A stretch of DNA of 64,000 bases, taken from Microbacterium esteraromaticum (GTDB lineage: Bacteria > Actinomycetota > Actinomycetes > Actinomycetales > Microbacteriaceae). The first letter of the stretch is position 1; the number at the start of each line of letters is the position of its first letter. The notes beneath the pieces are model-generated. The model saw nothing but the letters and a program-made list of their open reading frames with translations, searched no databases and was not told the origin of the DNA. Below, piece by piece: positions 54,510 through 62,489 of this stretch. A program made the position numbers and the translations under genes. The stretch is from assembly GCF_016907315.1 (NCBI RefSeq), contig NZ_JAFBBS010000001.1:2976001-3040000 (forward strand), in the 5' to 3' direction.

Positions 54510-56120
54510 TCAGTCGGTGTACGGGACGGGCCAGTGGGATTCGGGGGCCTGCCATCCCGCGGCGATGAGCGCTCGGCGGGCGAGTTCGCGCGCGGAGTAC
54601 GGGGTGCGCACGCCGCGGATGTCGCGGTAGTCCTGGTGCCCCGGTCCCGCCCAGAGAATGGCGTCTCCGTCTCCGACCAGGCTCACGGCCGTCACGATCG
54701 CGTCCTCAGGTGGAGAGACCTCGTGGATCTCAGCATCCGGGCGCGCACGGCGCGCGCCCTCGACGAGGGTGGCGCGTATCGACGCGGGGTCCTCGAATCG
54801 GGGGTGGTGGTCGGTCACCACGAGGATGTCGCTGCCCTCGACAGCCGTGCGGGCCATGTCGAAGCGCTTGGTCGCGTCGCGGTCACCGTCGGCGCCGAAC
54901 AGCATGAGCACCTTGCCCGGGGTCACGCGGCGCACGGCTGCGAGGGTCTTCTCGAAGGCATCCGGAGAATGGCCGAAGTCGACGTACACGGCAGGTCCGC
55001 TCTCGCCCGAGATGAACTGGGTGCGGCCGGGCAGATGCGCGACGATGTGGCCGTCGCGCCCAAGGGCGTCGGTGATGCGCTCCCACGTGTAGCCGCCCTC
55101 GAGCAGCATGACGATCGCCAGCCCCGCGTTGGCCGCCATGTGCGGACCGATCACTGGCACGACCGTCGACAGGGTGCGTCCTCCGGGGCCGGTCAGAGTG
55201 AATGCGGTGCCGCTGGGGCGCTCGTCGTCGATCGTGACGACCCAGTCGGCTGACGCGGCGGTTTCGGGGTCTGCCGCGATCGCCGGCGTGCCGACGGTCA
55301 CGACAGGAACAGTGGCACGATCGACGACGACTGCTCCTGAGGGTGAGTCGACGCTCACCACGGCACGGCGCGAGCGCACCGGCGTGAACAGGGGCAGCTT
55401 CGCCTCGAAGTACTCCTCCATGTCGGCGTAGTCGTCGAGGTGGTCGTGCGAGAGATTGGTGAACCCGGCGACGTCGAACATGATGCCGTCGACGCGGTGC
55501 CGCGAGAGCGCCTGAGCGCTGACCTCGACCGCGACGGCCTCGACCTGCCGCTCGCGCATGAGGGCGAGCAGGGCGTGCATCTCGGACGCTTCGGGGGTTG
55601 TCAGCCGCGAGACGATGACCTCGCCGGCGATGTGCCGCTCGGCCGTCGACGACAGGCCAGACACGACTCCGATCTGGTCGAGCAGTCCCTGCAGCAGGTG
55701 CGACACGCTCGTCTTGCCGTTGGTGCCCGTCGTACCGAAGAGCAGCGGAAGAGGATCGCCTGCACCCGTGCCGTATACCCAGGCGCTGAGCGCGCCGAGC
55801 ACTGCACGGGGGTCGTCGACGACGACGACCGGCAGTCCGGACGAGGCGGCGATCTCGGCGCCCGCTTCATCGGTGATGACCGCGACGGCGCCCTGATCGG
55901 CGGCGGTCTGCGCGAACTCGGCGCCGTGCTTGTTCACGCCCTGGATCGCGACGAATGCCTCGCCGGCGCGGAGGTCGGCGGTGGCGAGGGTGATGCCGCT
56001 CAGCTCGACGTCGGCGATGTCTCCGCGGACGTCTCGGGCGAAGCGGTCGGCCAGCTCGGCCAGAGCACGACGGGGTGGGTCGGCCGGACGGAGCACTGGG
56101 GGCAGTGATGTCGTGGTCAT
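54510..56120 (-). CDS. murE: Mur ligase, MurE-like (UDP-MurNAc-tripeptide synthetase family)
   Basis: ATP-dependent ligase (536 aa) that adds residue 3 to the UDP-MurNAc dipeptide, or a paralogue. The ATP loop is LFGTTGTNGKTSVSHLLQGL; VSAQALSRHRVDG and the FTNLSHDHLDDYADMEEYF block carrying the carbamylated-Lys segment are typical. The amino-acid-selecting motif, DNPR in DAP-adding MurE, reads TDHHPRFED here, and VDYAHTPD reads VDFGHSPD. It is isolated from any dcw genes, 536 aa is longer than usual, and it lies between dxr and rseP. Native MurE with a Lys/Orn/other specificity or a second MurE are both possible. Confidence 0.85.
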   Translation of the reverse strand: MTTTSLPPVLRPADPPRRALAELADRFARDVRGDIADVELSGITLATADLRAGEAFVAIQGVNKHGAEFAQTAADQGAVAVITDEAGAEIAASSGLPVVVVDDPRAVLGALSAWVYGTGAGDPLPLLFGTTGTNGKTSVSHLLQGLLDQIGVVSGLSSTAERHIAGEVIVSRLTTPEASEMHALLALMRERQVEAVAVEVSAQALSRHRVDGIMFDVAGFTNLSHDHLDDYADMEEYFEAKLPLFTPVRSRRAVVSVDSPSGAVVVDRATVPVVTVGTPAIAADPETAASADWVVTIDDERPSGTAFTLTGPGGRTLSTVVPVIGPHMAANAGLAIVMLLEGGYTWERITDALGRDGHIVAHLPGRTQFISGESGPAVYVDFGHSPDAFEKTLAAVRRVTPGKVLMLFGADGDRDATKRFDMARTAVEGSDILVVTDHHPRFEDPASIRATLVEGARRARPDAEIHEVSPPEDAIVTAVSLVGDGDAILWAGPGHQDYRDIRGVRTPYSARELARRALIAAGWQAPESHWPVPYTD

Positions 56121-56194
56121 ATCCCGTCCATGATCTCACGCGACCCGCTCGCACCGCTCTGGCGCGGATCCAGGCGATTCCTCAGCGCTGCCGT

Positions 56195-56200
56195 TAGCGT
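56195..56200 (+). promoter_or_regulatory. Predicted -10 element (leaderless) for rseP
   Basis: TAGCGT ends exactly 6 bases before the GTG at 56207. Confidence 0.5.
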
Positions 56201-56206
56201 GGTCGG

Positions 56207-57520
56207 GTGGAGATCCTGCTGTACCTGGGCGGCGTCGTGTTCATGCTGATCGGCCTCGGCCTCTCGATCGGGCTGCACGAGGTCGGTCACCTGCTGCCCG
56301 CGAAGCTCTTCGGCGTTCGCGTGGGGCAGTACATGATCGGATTCGGACCACGTCTGTGGTCGAGGCGGATCGGAGAGACCGAATACGGTTTCAAGGCCCT
56401 CCCGCTCGGCGGCTTCATCTCGATGTCGGGCATGTACCCGCCGTCGGCCAGGAGTTCGCCGGCCCGCGGGGTCTTCGCTTCGCTGGTGCAGGATGCCCGC
56501 ACCGCCAACGACGAGACGATCGCCGACGGCGAGGAGCATCGGGTCTTCTACCGCCTGCCGGTGTGGAAGCGCGTGATCGTCATGCTCGGCGGGCCGGCGA
56601 TGAACTTCCTGCTCGCGATCGCGATCTTCACGGTCATGGCATCCGGAATCGGAATCCAGCAGGCGAGCACGACCGTCAGCGCCGTCACGGAGTGCGTGCT
56701 GCCCGCAGGCAGCACGCAGCAGGCCTGCGCGGCCGACGACCCTGTGGCGCCCGCCGCCGAGGCGGGCGTCGAGGCGGGAGACGTGCTCGTCAGCGTCGGA
56801 GGCCAGCAGGTGCAGACATTCGCCGACGCATCCCAGATCATCCAGCGCTCGCCGGGCGAGCCGCTCGACATCGTCGTCGACCGCGACGGCGAGAACGTCG
56901 ATCTGACCCTCACCCCCGTTGCAGCCGAACGGGCAGAAGTGGATGCCGAGGGCCGTCCTGTGGTCGACGCGAACGGCGACCCCGTCACGCGCACGGTCGG
57001 CTACGCGGGCATCTTCGCGCAGCAGGAGTACGTGCCGCAGCCGCTCGGCACCGGCACGGAACTCGCTGTGCAGCAGACCGGCGCCGTCGCATCGCTGGTC
57101 GTGAATCTTCCGGTGAAGCTGTGGAATGTGGGAGTCTCGCTCGTCACAGGGGCCGAGCGCGACCCTAATGGTCCGCTCAGCGTGGTCGGCGTCGGTCGAC
57201 TCGCGGGAGAGGTGGCGGCGACGGATGCTCCGGTGCTCAACCGCCTGGTCGTTCTGATGAACCTGCTCGCAGCGCTGAACATCGCCCTGTTCGTGTTCAA
57301 CCTCATCCCGCTTCTGCCGCTCGACGGCGGACACGTCATCGTCGCGCTCTGGGAGGGCGTGAAGCGGGCGTGGGCGAAGCTCACCGGACGTGCTGAGCCC
57401 AAGCCCGTCGATGCAACAAGGCTGGTGCCCGTCACCGTCGTCGTTGCGGTGCTCCTGATCGGTATGGGCGCTCTGCTCATCATCGCCGACCTCGTGAAGC
57501 CGATGAACCTGCTGGGCTGA
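56207..57520 (+). CDS. rseP: Site-2 membrane metalloprotease RseP (M50 family)
   Basis: Intramembrane zinc protease (437 aa) that cleaves anti-sigma factors after site-1 cleavage. The zinc motif HEVGH is at 24-28 in the first membrane helix, followed by KALPLGGFISMSGM. A PDZ domain lies at about 165-240 (AAEAGVEAGDVLVSVGGQQV), preceded by an insert with two Cys (CVLPAGSTQQAC). The second metal motif reads NLIPLLPLDGGHVI in helix 3. Starts with GTG and has a leaderless-type promoter. Confidence 0.94.
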   Translation: MEILLYLGGVVFMLIGLGLSIGLHEVGHLLPAKLFGVRVGQYMIGFGPRLWSRRIGETEYGFKALPLGGFISMSGMYPPSARSSPARGVFASLVQDARTANDETIADGEEHRVFYRLPVWKRVIVMLGGPAMNFLLAIAIFTVMASGIGIQQASTTVSAVTECVLPAGSTQQACAADDPVAPAAEAGVEAGDVLVSVGGQQVQTFADASQIIQRSPGEPLDIVVDRDGENVDLTLTPVAAERAEVDAEGRPVVDANGDPVTRTVGYAGIFAQQEYVPQPLGTGTELAVQQTGAVASLVVNLPVKLWNVGVSLVTGAERDPNGPLSVVGVGRLAGEVAATDAPVLNRLVVLMNLLAALNIALFVFNLIPLLPLDGGHVIVALWEGVKRAWAKLTGRAEPKPVDATRLVPVTVVVAVLLIGMGALLIIADLVKPMNLLG

Positions 57521-57539
57521 CGCCCTCCGCCGCCCGGGA

Positions 57540-59420
57540 TCAGACGAGGGCGTGCGCCGTGAGGCGCTCGAGGGTCTCGAGCCCGTCGCGCGACAGGATC
57601 GACTCCAGATGGCCCTGCACCGAGGCGAAGCGCTCGCCGCGAAGCGCGTAGACGTCGCCGCTGTCCGCATCCGCGGACACCTCGGCATCCCGCACCCGGG
57701 TCGTCCCGGGGGCGACGCGAGCGGTGAACGTGTTGTAGAACCCGACCGACGCGTCCTTGCCGAACACCGGCACCGTCTTCTGCACGCCCTGGTGCGGGAC
57801 GTCGAGCGGAACGAGGGAGATGCCGAGGCGATCCGCGAGGATCTGGTGACTGAGGCACACGGCCAGCAGCGGGGCACCGGCGTCGCATCGCCGCGCGACC
57901 ACATGCTGCATCCGCGCGATGCGCTCAGAGGCGGCGTCACGGGGATCGCCGGGACCTGGGCCTGCGACGACCAGGTCCGCAGCATCGATCGCGGCGTCGG
58001 TCACGGCATCCCAGGTCGCGATCTCGACGTCCAGCCCGAGGTGACGCAGCTGATGGGCGAGCATCGTCGTGAAGCGGTCTTCGGCATCTACGACCAGTGC
58101 GTTCCGACCCGAGAACCGACCCCCGGGATGGGCGTCCTGCGGCTGCACCCAGAAGTCGGCGAGTCGGGTGTTGCGGGATGCCAGCAGCGCGGCGATCTCG
58201 GGATCGTCGGCCAGGCTCGCGTCTGCCGGGGCGTCGTCGTCGCGCGCCTCCGCGGAGCGGTCGCGCTCGATGGCGCCGATCGCCCCCAGGACGCCCGCGG
58301 CCTTCCCGTGGGTCTCGTTCACCTCGCCCTGCGGATCGGAGTGGCGCACCAGCGTGGCGCCGACCGGCACCCGCAGACGGCCGCCGTCGAGGTACACGGT
58401 GCGGATCAGGATGGGGGCGTCGAGATCGTGCCCGCCCTCCGCATTCGGAGTGAACAGCGCGGCGACGCCGGAGTAGTAGCCGCGAGGCGACTGCTCGTGC
58501 CGGCGGATCACTGCGCATGCGTTCTGCATGGGAGAGCCCGTGACGGTGGGGGCGAACATCGTCTCGCGCAGGATGTCGCGCGGGTCGAGGCGGCTGCGCC
58601 CCCGCAGCATGTACTCGGTGTGAGTCAGCCGCGACATCTCCTTCAGATGCGGGCCGGTGATGCGGCCGCCGTCTGAGCAGACCTGGCTCATCATTTTGAG
58701 TTCTTCATCGACGACCATGAACAGCTCCTCTGTCTCCTTCGTCGACGAGAGGAATTCGGTCAGCGACTCGCGTGTCGACCCGCCTGCGGGGTGACGGAAG
58801 GTCCCGGAGATGGGATTCATGGTGACGACGCCGTCGCGCGCGACGACGTGTGCCTCGGGGCTCGCCCCGACGGCGATCTGTCCGGGGGTGATGACGGCGA
58901 AGGTCCAGTACGCGCCGCGCTCGTGCTCGAGCAGGGCGCGGAACCAGGTGAGCGCGGCGGTGCGGTCGTCGGCGTCGAACGCGGCGCGGTAGTCGCGGCG
59001 GATGACGAAGTTCGCGCCCTCGCCGTGGCCGATCTCGTCGGCGATGACCCGTCGGACGATCTCGGCGTAGTCGGCATCGGAGATGTCGAACCCGCCGTCG
59101 GCCAGCGTGATCTGCGCATCCGGGAGCGCCGCGATCAGGTCGGCGCGGTTCAGCTGCTCGTGCTCGGAGACCACGATGCATCGCAGCGGGGTGCCGTCGT
59201 CGTCGGCGTCGAATCCGCGCTCGCGAACCTGGCGATAGGGCACCATCGCGAAGACTTCGCGTGCCTCCACCCCGTCGCTCAGCGGGATGTCGGCGAGACT
59301 GTCGACGTCTAGGACATCGCCGGTGAGCAGATCGACGCTCCCGTCGCGCGCGATGAGCACGAAGGATGCCTCGTGGTCTGCGGCGAGCTCTGCCAGACGG
59401 GCGAGCGGAAGTGCGGTCAT
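57540..59420 (-). CDS. Fused anthranilate synthase (TrpE-TrpG; PhzE-type)
   Basis: One 626-aa chain joins a chorismate-binding domain (about 1-420: IGHGEGANFVIRR, MNPISGTFRHPAGG, FMVVDEELKMMSQVC, and the Mg2+/substrate block HTEYMLRGRSRLDPRDIL) to a class I glutamine amidotransferase (about 440-620: AGPGPGDPRD, nucleophile Cys in LLAVCLSHQILADRLG, and the C-terminal VQGHLES). The product is anthranilate, or 2-amino-2-deoxyisochorismate if it is a true PhzE; GVQKTVPVFG and SVGFYNTF look PhzE-like. No other phz genes are here, and the Trp attenuator in front argues for tryptophan synthesis. The start ATG 59420 has GAGGAGA 6-12 bases upstream. Confidence 0.88.
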   Translation of the reverse strand: MTALPLARLAELAADHEASFVLIARDGSVDLLTGDVLDVDSLADIPLSDGVEAREVFAMVPYRQVRERGFDADDDGTPLRCIVVSEHEQLNRADLIAALPDAQITLADGGFDISDADYAEIVRRVIADEIGHGEGANFVIRRDYRAAFDADDRTAALTWFRALLEHERGAYWTFAVITPGQIAVGASPEAHVVARDGVVTMNPISGTFRHPAGGSTRESLTEFLSSTKETEELFMVVDEELKMMSQVCSDGGRITGPHLKEMSRLTHTEYMLRGRSRLDPRDILRETMFAPTVTGSPMQNACAVIRRHEQSPRGYYSGVAALFTPNAEGGHDLDAPILIRTVYLDGGRLRVPVGATLVRHSDPQGEVNETHGKAAGVLGAIGAIERDRSAEARDDDAPADASLADDPEIAALLASRNTRLADFWVQPQDAHPGGRFSGRNALVVDAEDRFTTMLAHQLRHLGLDVEIATWDAVTDAAIDAADLVVAGPGPGDPRDAASERIARMQHVVARRCDAGAPLLAVCLSHQILADRLGISLVPLDVPHQGVQKTVPVFGKDASVGFYNTFTARVAPGTTRVRDAEVSADADSGDVYALRGERFASVQGHLESILSRDGLETLERLTAHALV

Positions 59421-59453
59421 CGGTGTCTCCTCGGTCGGGGATCCGGTGCGGAC

Positions 59454-59481
59454 AAAAAAAGACCGCCCCGGGAGGCGGTCT
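59454..59481 (-). terminator. Rho-independent terminator of the Trp attenuator
   Basis: On the minus strand AGACCGCC-tcccgg-GGCGGTCT forms an 8-bp stem directly followed by seven Ts. It lies between the leader peptide and the anthranilate synthase start, so it can stop transcription before the structural gene. Confidence 0.85.
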
Positions 59482-59503
59482 GATCTCGTGGGTACGCGAA
59501 TCA

Positions 59504-59518
59504 CCGCCTAGAAGGCGG
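59504..59518 (-). promoter_or_regulatory. Attenuator hairpin 1 / antiterminator arm
   Basis: CCGCC-ttcta-GGCGG is a 5-bp hairpin right after the tandem Trp codons, with the leader's TAG stop at its loop. Its right arm GGCGGT (59503-59508) is also complementary to ACCGCC (59474-59479), the left arm of the terminator. This gives the mutually exclusive fold expected of attenuation. Confidence 0.75.
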
Positions 59519-59543
59519 GCCACCAGGAACGGGTCGCGGACAT
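59508..59543 (-). CDS. trpL: Trp leader peptide MSATRSWWPAF
   Basis: An 11-codon ORF (ATG to TAG) upstream of the fused anthranilate synthase. Codons 7 and 8 are tandem TGG (59520-59525). When charged tRNA-Trp is scarce, a ribosome stalled there would cover the left arm of hairpin 1 and free the antiterminator arm; otherwise it runs to the TAG and lets the terminator form. The ORF lacks a ribosome site, but a TACTTT -10 box ends 7 bases upstream, so it may be the first codon of a leaderless mRNA. Confidence 0.85.
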   Translation of the reverse strand: MSATRSWWPAF

Positions 59544-59550
59544 ACCGTGA

Positions 59551-59556
59551 AAAGTA
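59551..59556 (-). promoter_or_regulatory. Predicted -10 element of the trpL-anthranilate synthase transcript
   Basis: TACTTT on the minus strand, 7 bases before the leader-peptide ATG. No -35 match was found at 16-18 bases. Confidence 0.5.
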
Positions 59557-59608
59557 GCACATCGTGCTTCGCCGGCCGGTGCGTGTGACGCAGGGGAGCG
59601 ACGCTCCG

Positions 59609-60235
59609 TCACCAGACGGCACCGCCTGGCACGGGGCGCTCGGGCTCGAAGACCAGGTCTACGCAGCGCCGCACAGCGCGCGCGATCACGTCGTCGGGCA
59701 GACTCGGTGCACCAGCCGGTGCCGTCGACGTCGACCAGGGCAGGTGCACGAATCCGGTCGGCACCGTCGCCGGCACCGCCCCCAGGGCCGTGTAGAGCAC
59801 GTGATTGCACACATATGCTCCGGCAGACAGAGAGGCACGGGCAGGTATCCCCTCCTCTTCGAGCGACGCGACCACATGCTTGACGGGCGCCGTCGCGAAA
59901 CGCGCCGCCGGTCCGTCGGGTTCGCAGGGCTGGTCGATCGGCCTCGCCCCATCGTTGTCGGCGATCCTGGCATCCATCAGATTGATACCCACCCGCTCGA
60001 CGGCGACCCGGTCGCTGCCGCCGGCGAGACCTGTCGCGATCACCGCGTCGGGGTCGTGGTCGGCGATCAGCGAGCGCAGCCGCAGTGCCGAGCCCTCGTA
60101 CGACACCGGCAGAGTCGCGGTGATCAGCCGGTCGGGGCCGTCGTACGACGCGGCGACCGCCGCGACCGCATCGGCCGACGGGTTCCGGCTGTCGCCGCCG
60201 AAGGCTTCGAACCCCGTGAGCAGGATGGTGCGCAT
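59609..60235 (-). CDS. pcp: Pyroglutamyl-peptidase I
   Basis: Cysteine peptidase of family C15 (208 aa) that removes N-terminal pyroglutamate. Blocks in order: MRTILLTGFEAFGGDSRNPS, DAVIATGLAGGSDRVAVERVGINLMDARI, the catalytic Cys in SAGAYVCNHVLYTAL, and the His in TGFVHLPW. The Glu of the catalytic triad is in the ERVGIN block. ATG 60235 is preferred because the family starts there; the frame is open upstream into the ispG promoter. A TAGGCT -10 box lies 8 bases upstream. Confidence 0.92.
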   Translation of the reverse strand: MRTILLTGFEAFGGDSRNPSADAVAAVAASYDGPDRLITATLPVSYEGSALRLRSLIADHDPDAVIATGLAGGSDRVAVERVGINLMDARIADNDGARPIDQPCEPDGPAARFATAPVKHVVASLEEEGIPARASLSAGAYVCNHVLYTALGAVPATVPTGFVHLPWSTSTAPAGAPSLPDDVIARAVRRCVDLVFEPERPVPGGAVW

Positions 60236-60243
60236 GGAACACG

Positions 60244-60249
60244 AGCCTA
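60244..60249 (-). promoter_or_regulatory. Predicted -10 element for pcp
   Basis: TAGGCT on the minus strand ends 8 bases before the ATG at 60235. Confidence 0.45.
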
Positions 60250-60281
60250 CGGACATCCAGCCGACCCCGATCCGGCGACGG

Positions 60282-60287
60282 TAGCCT
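60282..60287 (+). promoter_or_regulatory. Predicted -10 element (leaderless) for ispG
   Basis: TAGCCT ends exactly 6 bases before the GTG at 60294. Confidence 0.5.
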
Positions 60288-60293
60288 GGAGTC

Positions 60294-61445
60294 GTGCCTG
60301 CAGTGAATCTTGGGATGCCGCGCGTCCCCGAAGTCCTCGCCCCGCGTCGCAAGTCCCGTCAGATCCGGGTCGGCAAGGTGCTCGTCGGTGGCGACGCTCC
60401 TGTCAGCGTGCAGTCGATGACCACCACGAAGACCACCGACATCAACGGCACGCTGCAGCAGATCGCCGAGCTGACGGCCTCCGGATGCGAGATCGTGCGC
60501 GTCGCCGTTCCATCTCAGGACGACGCGGATGTGCTGCACATCATCGCGAAGAAGAGTCAGATCCCCGTGATCGCCGACATCCACTTCCAGCCGAAGTACG
60601 TCTTCCAGGCCATCGACGCGGGTTGCGCGGCCGTGCGCGTCAACCCGGGCAACATCCGCAAGTTCGACGACCAGGTGGGTGCGATCGCGCAGGCTGCGAA
60701 GGCCGCCGGAGTCTCGCTGCGCATCGGCGTGAACGCCGGCTCGCTGGATCGTCGCCTGCTCGAGAAGTACGGCAAGGCCACGCCCGAGGCGCTCGTCGAG
60801 AGCGCGGTCTGGGAGGCGTCGCTGTTCGAGGAGCACGACTTCCACGACTTCAAGATCTCGGTCAAGCACAACGATCCCGTCGTGATGGTGAAGGCGTACC
60901 GCCAGCTCGCCGAGCGCGGCGACTGGCCCCTGCACCTCGGCGTGACCGAGGCCGGCCCCGCATTCCAGGGCACCATCAAGAGCGCCACCGCCTTCGGCAT
61001 CCTGCTCGGCGAGGGCATCGGCGACACGATCCGCGTATCGCTGTCGGCTCCGCCCGCCGAAGAGGTGAAGGTCGGCCACCAGATCCTGCAGTCGCTCAAC
61101 CTCCGTGAGCGCAAGCTCGAGATCGTCTCGTGCCCGTCGTGCGGTCGCGCTCAGGTCGATGTGTACACGCTCGCCGAAGATGTCACCGAGGGCCTGAAGG
61201 ACATGACTGTCCCGCTGCGCGTCGCCGTGATGGGCTGCGTCGTGAACGGCCCGGGCGAGGCCCGCGAGGCCGACCTCGGCGTCGCGTCGGGCAACGGCAA
61301 GGGCCAGATCTTCGTGAAGGGCGAGGTCATCAAGACCGTGCCCGAGGCGGACATCGTCGCCACCCTCATCGAAGAGGCCAATCGCATCGCGGCCGAGATG
61401 GGCGCCGACGCCCCGCTCGGCACCGCACAGGTCGTCACCGGCTGA
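60294..61445 (+). CDS. ispG: 4-hydroxy-3-methylbut-2-en-1-yl diphosphate synthase (GcpE)
   Basis: Penultimate MEP-pathway enzyme (383 aa), a [4Fe-4S] protein that reduces MEcPP to HMBPP. The TIM-barrel N-terminus has [19 protein letters not shown], and the cluster ligands lie in [16 protein letters not shown] and [17 protein letters not shown]. The length is the short bacterial type without the plant insertion. GTG start; promoter is leaderless. It completes the dxr-rseP-ispG set. Confidence 0.97.
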   Translation: MPAVNLGMPRVPEVLAPRRKSRQIRVGKVLVGGDAPVSVQSMTTTKTTDINGTLQQIAELTASGCEIVRVAVPSQDDADVLHIIAKKSQIPVIADIHFQPKYVFQAIDAGCAAVRVNPGNIRKFDDQVGAIAQAAKAAGVSLRIGVNAGSLDRRLLEKYGKATPEALVESAVWEASLFEEHDFHDFKISVKHNDPVVMVKAYRQLAERGDWPLHLGVTEAGPAFQGTIKSATAFGILLGEGIGDTIRVSLSAPPAEEVKVGHQILQSLNLRERKLEIVSCPSCGRAQVDVYTLAEDVTEGLKDMTVPLRVAVMGCVVNGPGEAREADLGVASGNGKGQIFVKGEVIKTVPEADIVATLIEEANRIAAEMGADAPLGTAQVVTG

Positions 61446-61465
61446 CGCCCCGACAGGAAGAACAC

Positions 61466-62320
61466 ATGCAGTCGACGCTCGTCTCCTTTCCTGATGGCGC
61501 TCTCACCGGCGAGGGCGAGGTGCTGCTCGTAGATCAGGCCGCGTCCGTCGTGATCGTCGACGCGACGCCGTTCCACCCCGTCGATCACACCTGGCCCGAC
61601 CAGCCTGGCGACGCCGGCGTGATCACAGCCGGCGACGTGCAGGTGCGCGTGACCGAAGCGGTGATGGCGGCGATCAGCGACGAGGGTGCGCTCGCCGTCG
61701 GATCCGATATCCCGGTCAAGCGCGGCGGCGAAGGCTGGACCTGGATGGTCGGCCATCGGACCGACGGCGCCATCCCCGCCGCTGTCGCGGTCGGGGCGCG
61801 GGTCGCGCTGGAGGTGGATGCCGATCGCCGGGCGTCGCTGAGCCGCGGGCACACCGCGTGCCACCTGGCATCCCTCGCGCTCGACACCGCGCTGGCCGAC
61901 CTCTGGCGCAAGGAGATCGGCGCAGACCCGCTGGGCAATCCGGACTTCGAGGGCAAGGCGAACCAGTCGAGCCGCATCCACGCGGACGGCAGCGTCGACG
62001 AGTACCGGCTCGGCAAGAGCCTGCGCAAGGCCGGCTTCGACTCCGAGGGCTTCGCGTCTTCGCTCGCCGAGCGCGAGCAGCGGATCAACGAGCTGCTCGC
62101 GGGCTGGGTCGCATCGGGCGGGCAGAGCCGCATCGACGTCGACGGGCCGAGCATCATCGACCGCCGCACGTGGCGCTGCGCTCTGCCCGAGGGGGAGGTC
62201 GGCTTCCTCTGCGGCGGCACTCACGTGCGCTCGCTCGCGGAGTTCGAGTCGATCACCGTGTCACTCGATCTCGGCGACCCGCAGCTGCTCGTCATGACGA
62301 CCACCGCTGTCGCGGCCTGA
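61466..62320 (+). CDS. AlaX-like tRNA editing / tRNA_SAD-domain protein
   Basis: A 284-aa protein related to the editing domain of alanyl- and threonyl-tRNA synthetases. The metal-binding motif HxxxH appears as SRGHTACHLASLAL, and the second half motif Cys-x-x-x-His as FLCGGTHVRSLAEF. The N-terminal part (1-110) is a beta-barrel-like domain as in AlaX-M. It probably hydrolyses mischarged Ser- or Gly-tRNA-Ala in trans. ATG 61466 has AGGAAG upstream, 20 bases after ispG, so they can be co-transcribed. Confidence 0.85.
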   Translation: MQSTLVSFPDGALTGEGEVLLVDQAASVVIVDATPFHPVDHTWPDQPGDAGVITAGDVQVRVTEAVMAAISDEGALAVGSDIPVKRGGEGWTWMVGHRTDGAIPAAVAVGARVALEVDADRRASLSRGHTACHLASLALDTALADLWRKEIGADPLGNPDFEGKANQSSRIHADGSVDEYRLGKSLRKAGFDSEGFASSLAEREQRINELLAGWVASGGQSRIDVDGPSIIDRRTWRCALPEGEVGFLCGGTHVRSLAEFESITVSLDLGDPQLLVMTTTAVAA

Positions 62321-62330
62321 TCGCCGCTGA

Positions 62331-62489
62331 TCACCACATGGCGCGGACGATGCGCACCGCATCCTCTGTGGTGAGCCCCTCACGGCGAGCTGCCGATGTG
62401 AGCGCCCGAGCGGCGCGCGCCACCTCCTGCGAGACGGGGGCGGCGGATCTGCTCACTCGGGTGCCCGCTCCCTCGGGCACCGCTTCCAT
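62331..62489 (-). CDS. Small 52-residue ORF coupled to the RNB ribonuclease
   Basis: The ATG overlaps the RNB stop by one base (TGATG), which suggests translational coupling. The product MEAVPEGAGTRVSRSAAP... is 52 aa, helical, with the C-terminal half EVARAARALTSAARREGLTTEDAVRIVRAMW mixed basic and acidic. I recognise no family. It converges with the AlaX-like gene, 10 bases apart. It may be a genuine small gene or merely the read-through region after the RNB gene. Confidence 0.45.
   Translation of the reverse strand: MEAVPEGAGTRVSRSAAPVSQEVARAARALTSAARREGLTTEDAVRIVRAMW

Noticed and set aside
57540-59420. Phenazine biosynthesis cluster
   Set aside because: Only a PhzE-type enzyme is present; none of phzA/B, D, F or G is nearby, and control is by a Trp attenuator.
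59544-61079. Minus-strand frame that ends in the Trp leader peptide and runs upstream across pcp and ispG
   Set aside because: Only the last 11 codons are meaningful; the rest is antisense to ispG and out of frame with pcp. The ATG at 59543 fits the promoter.
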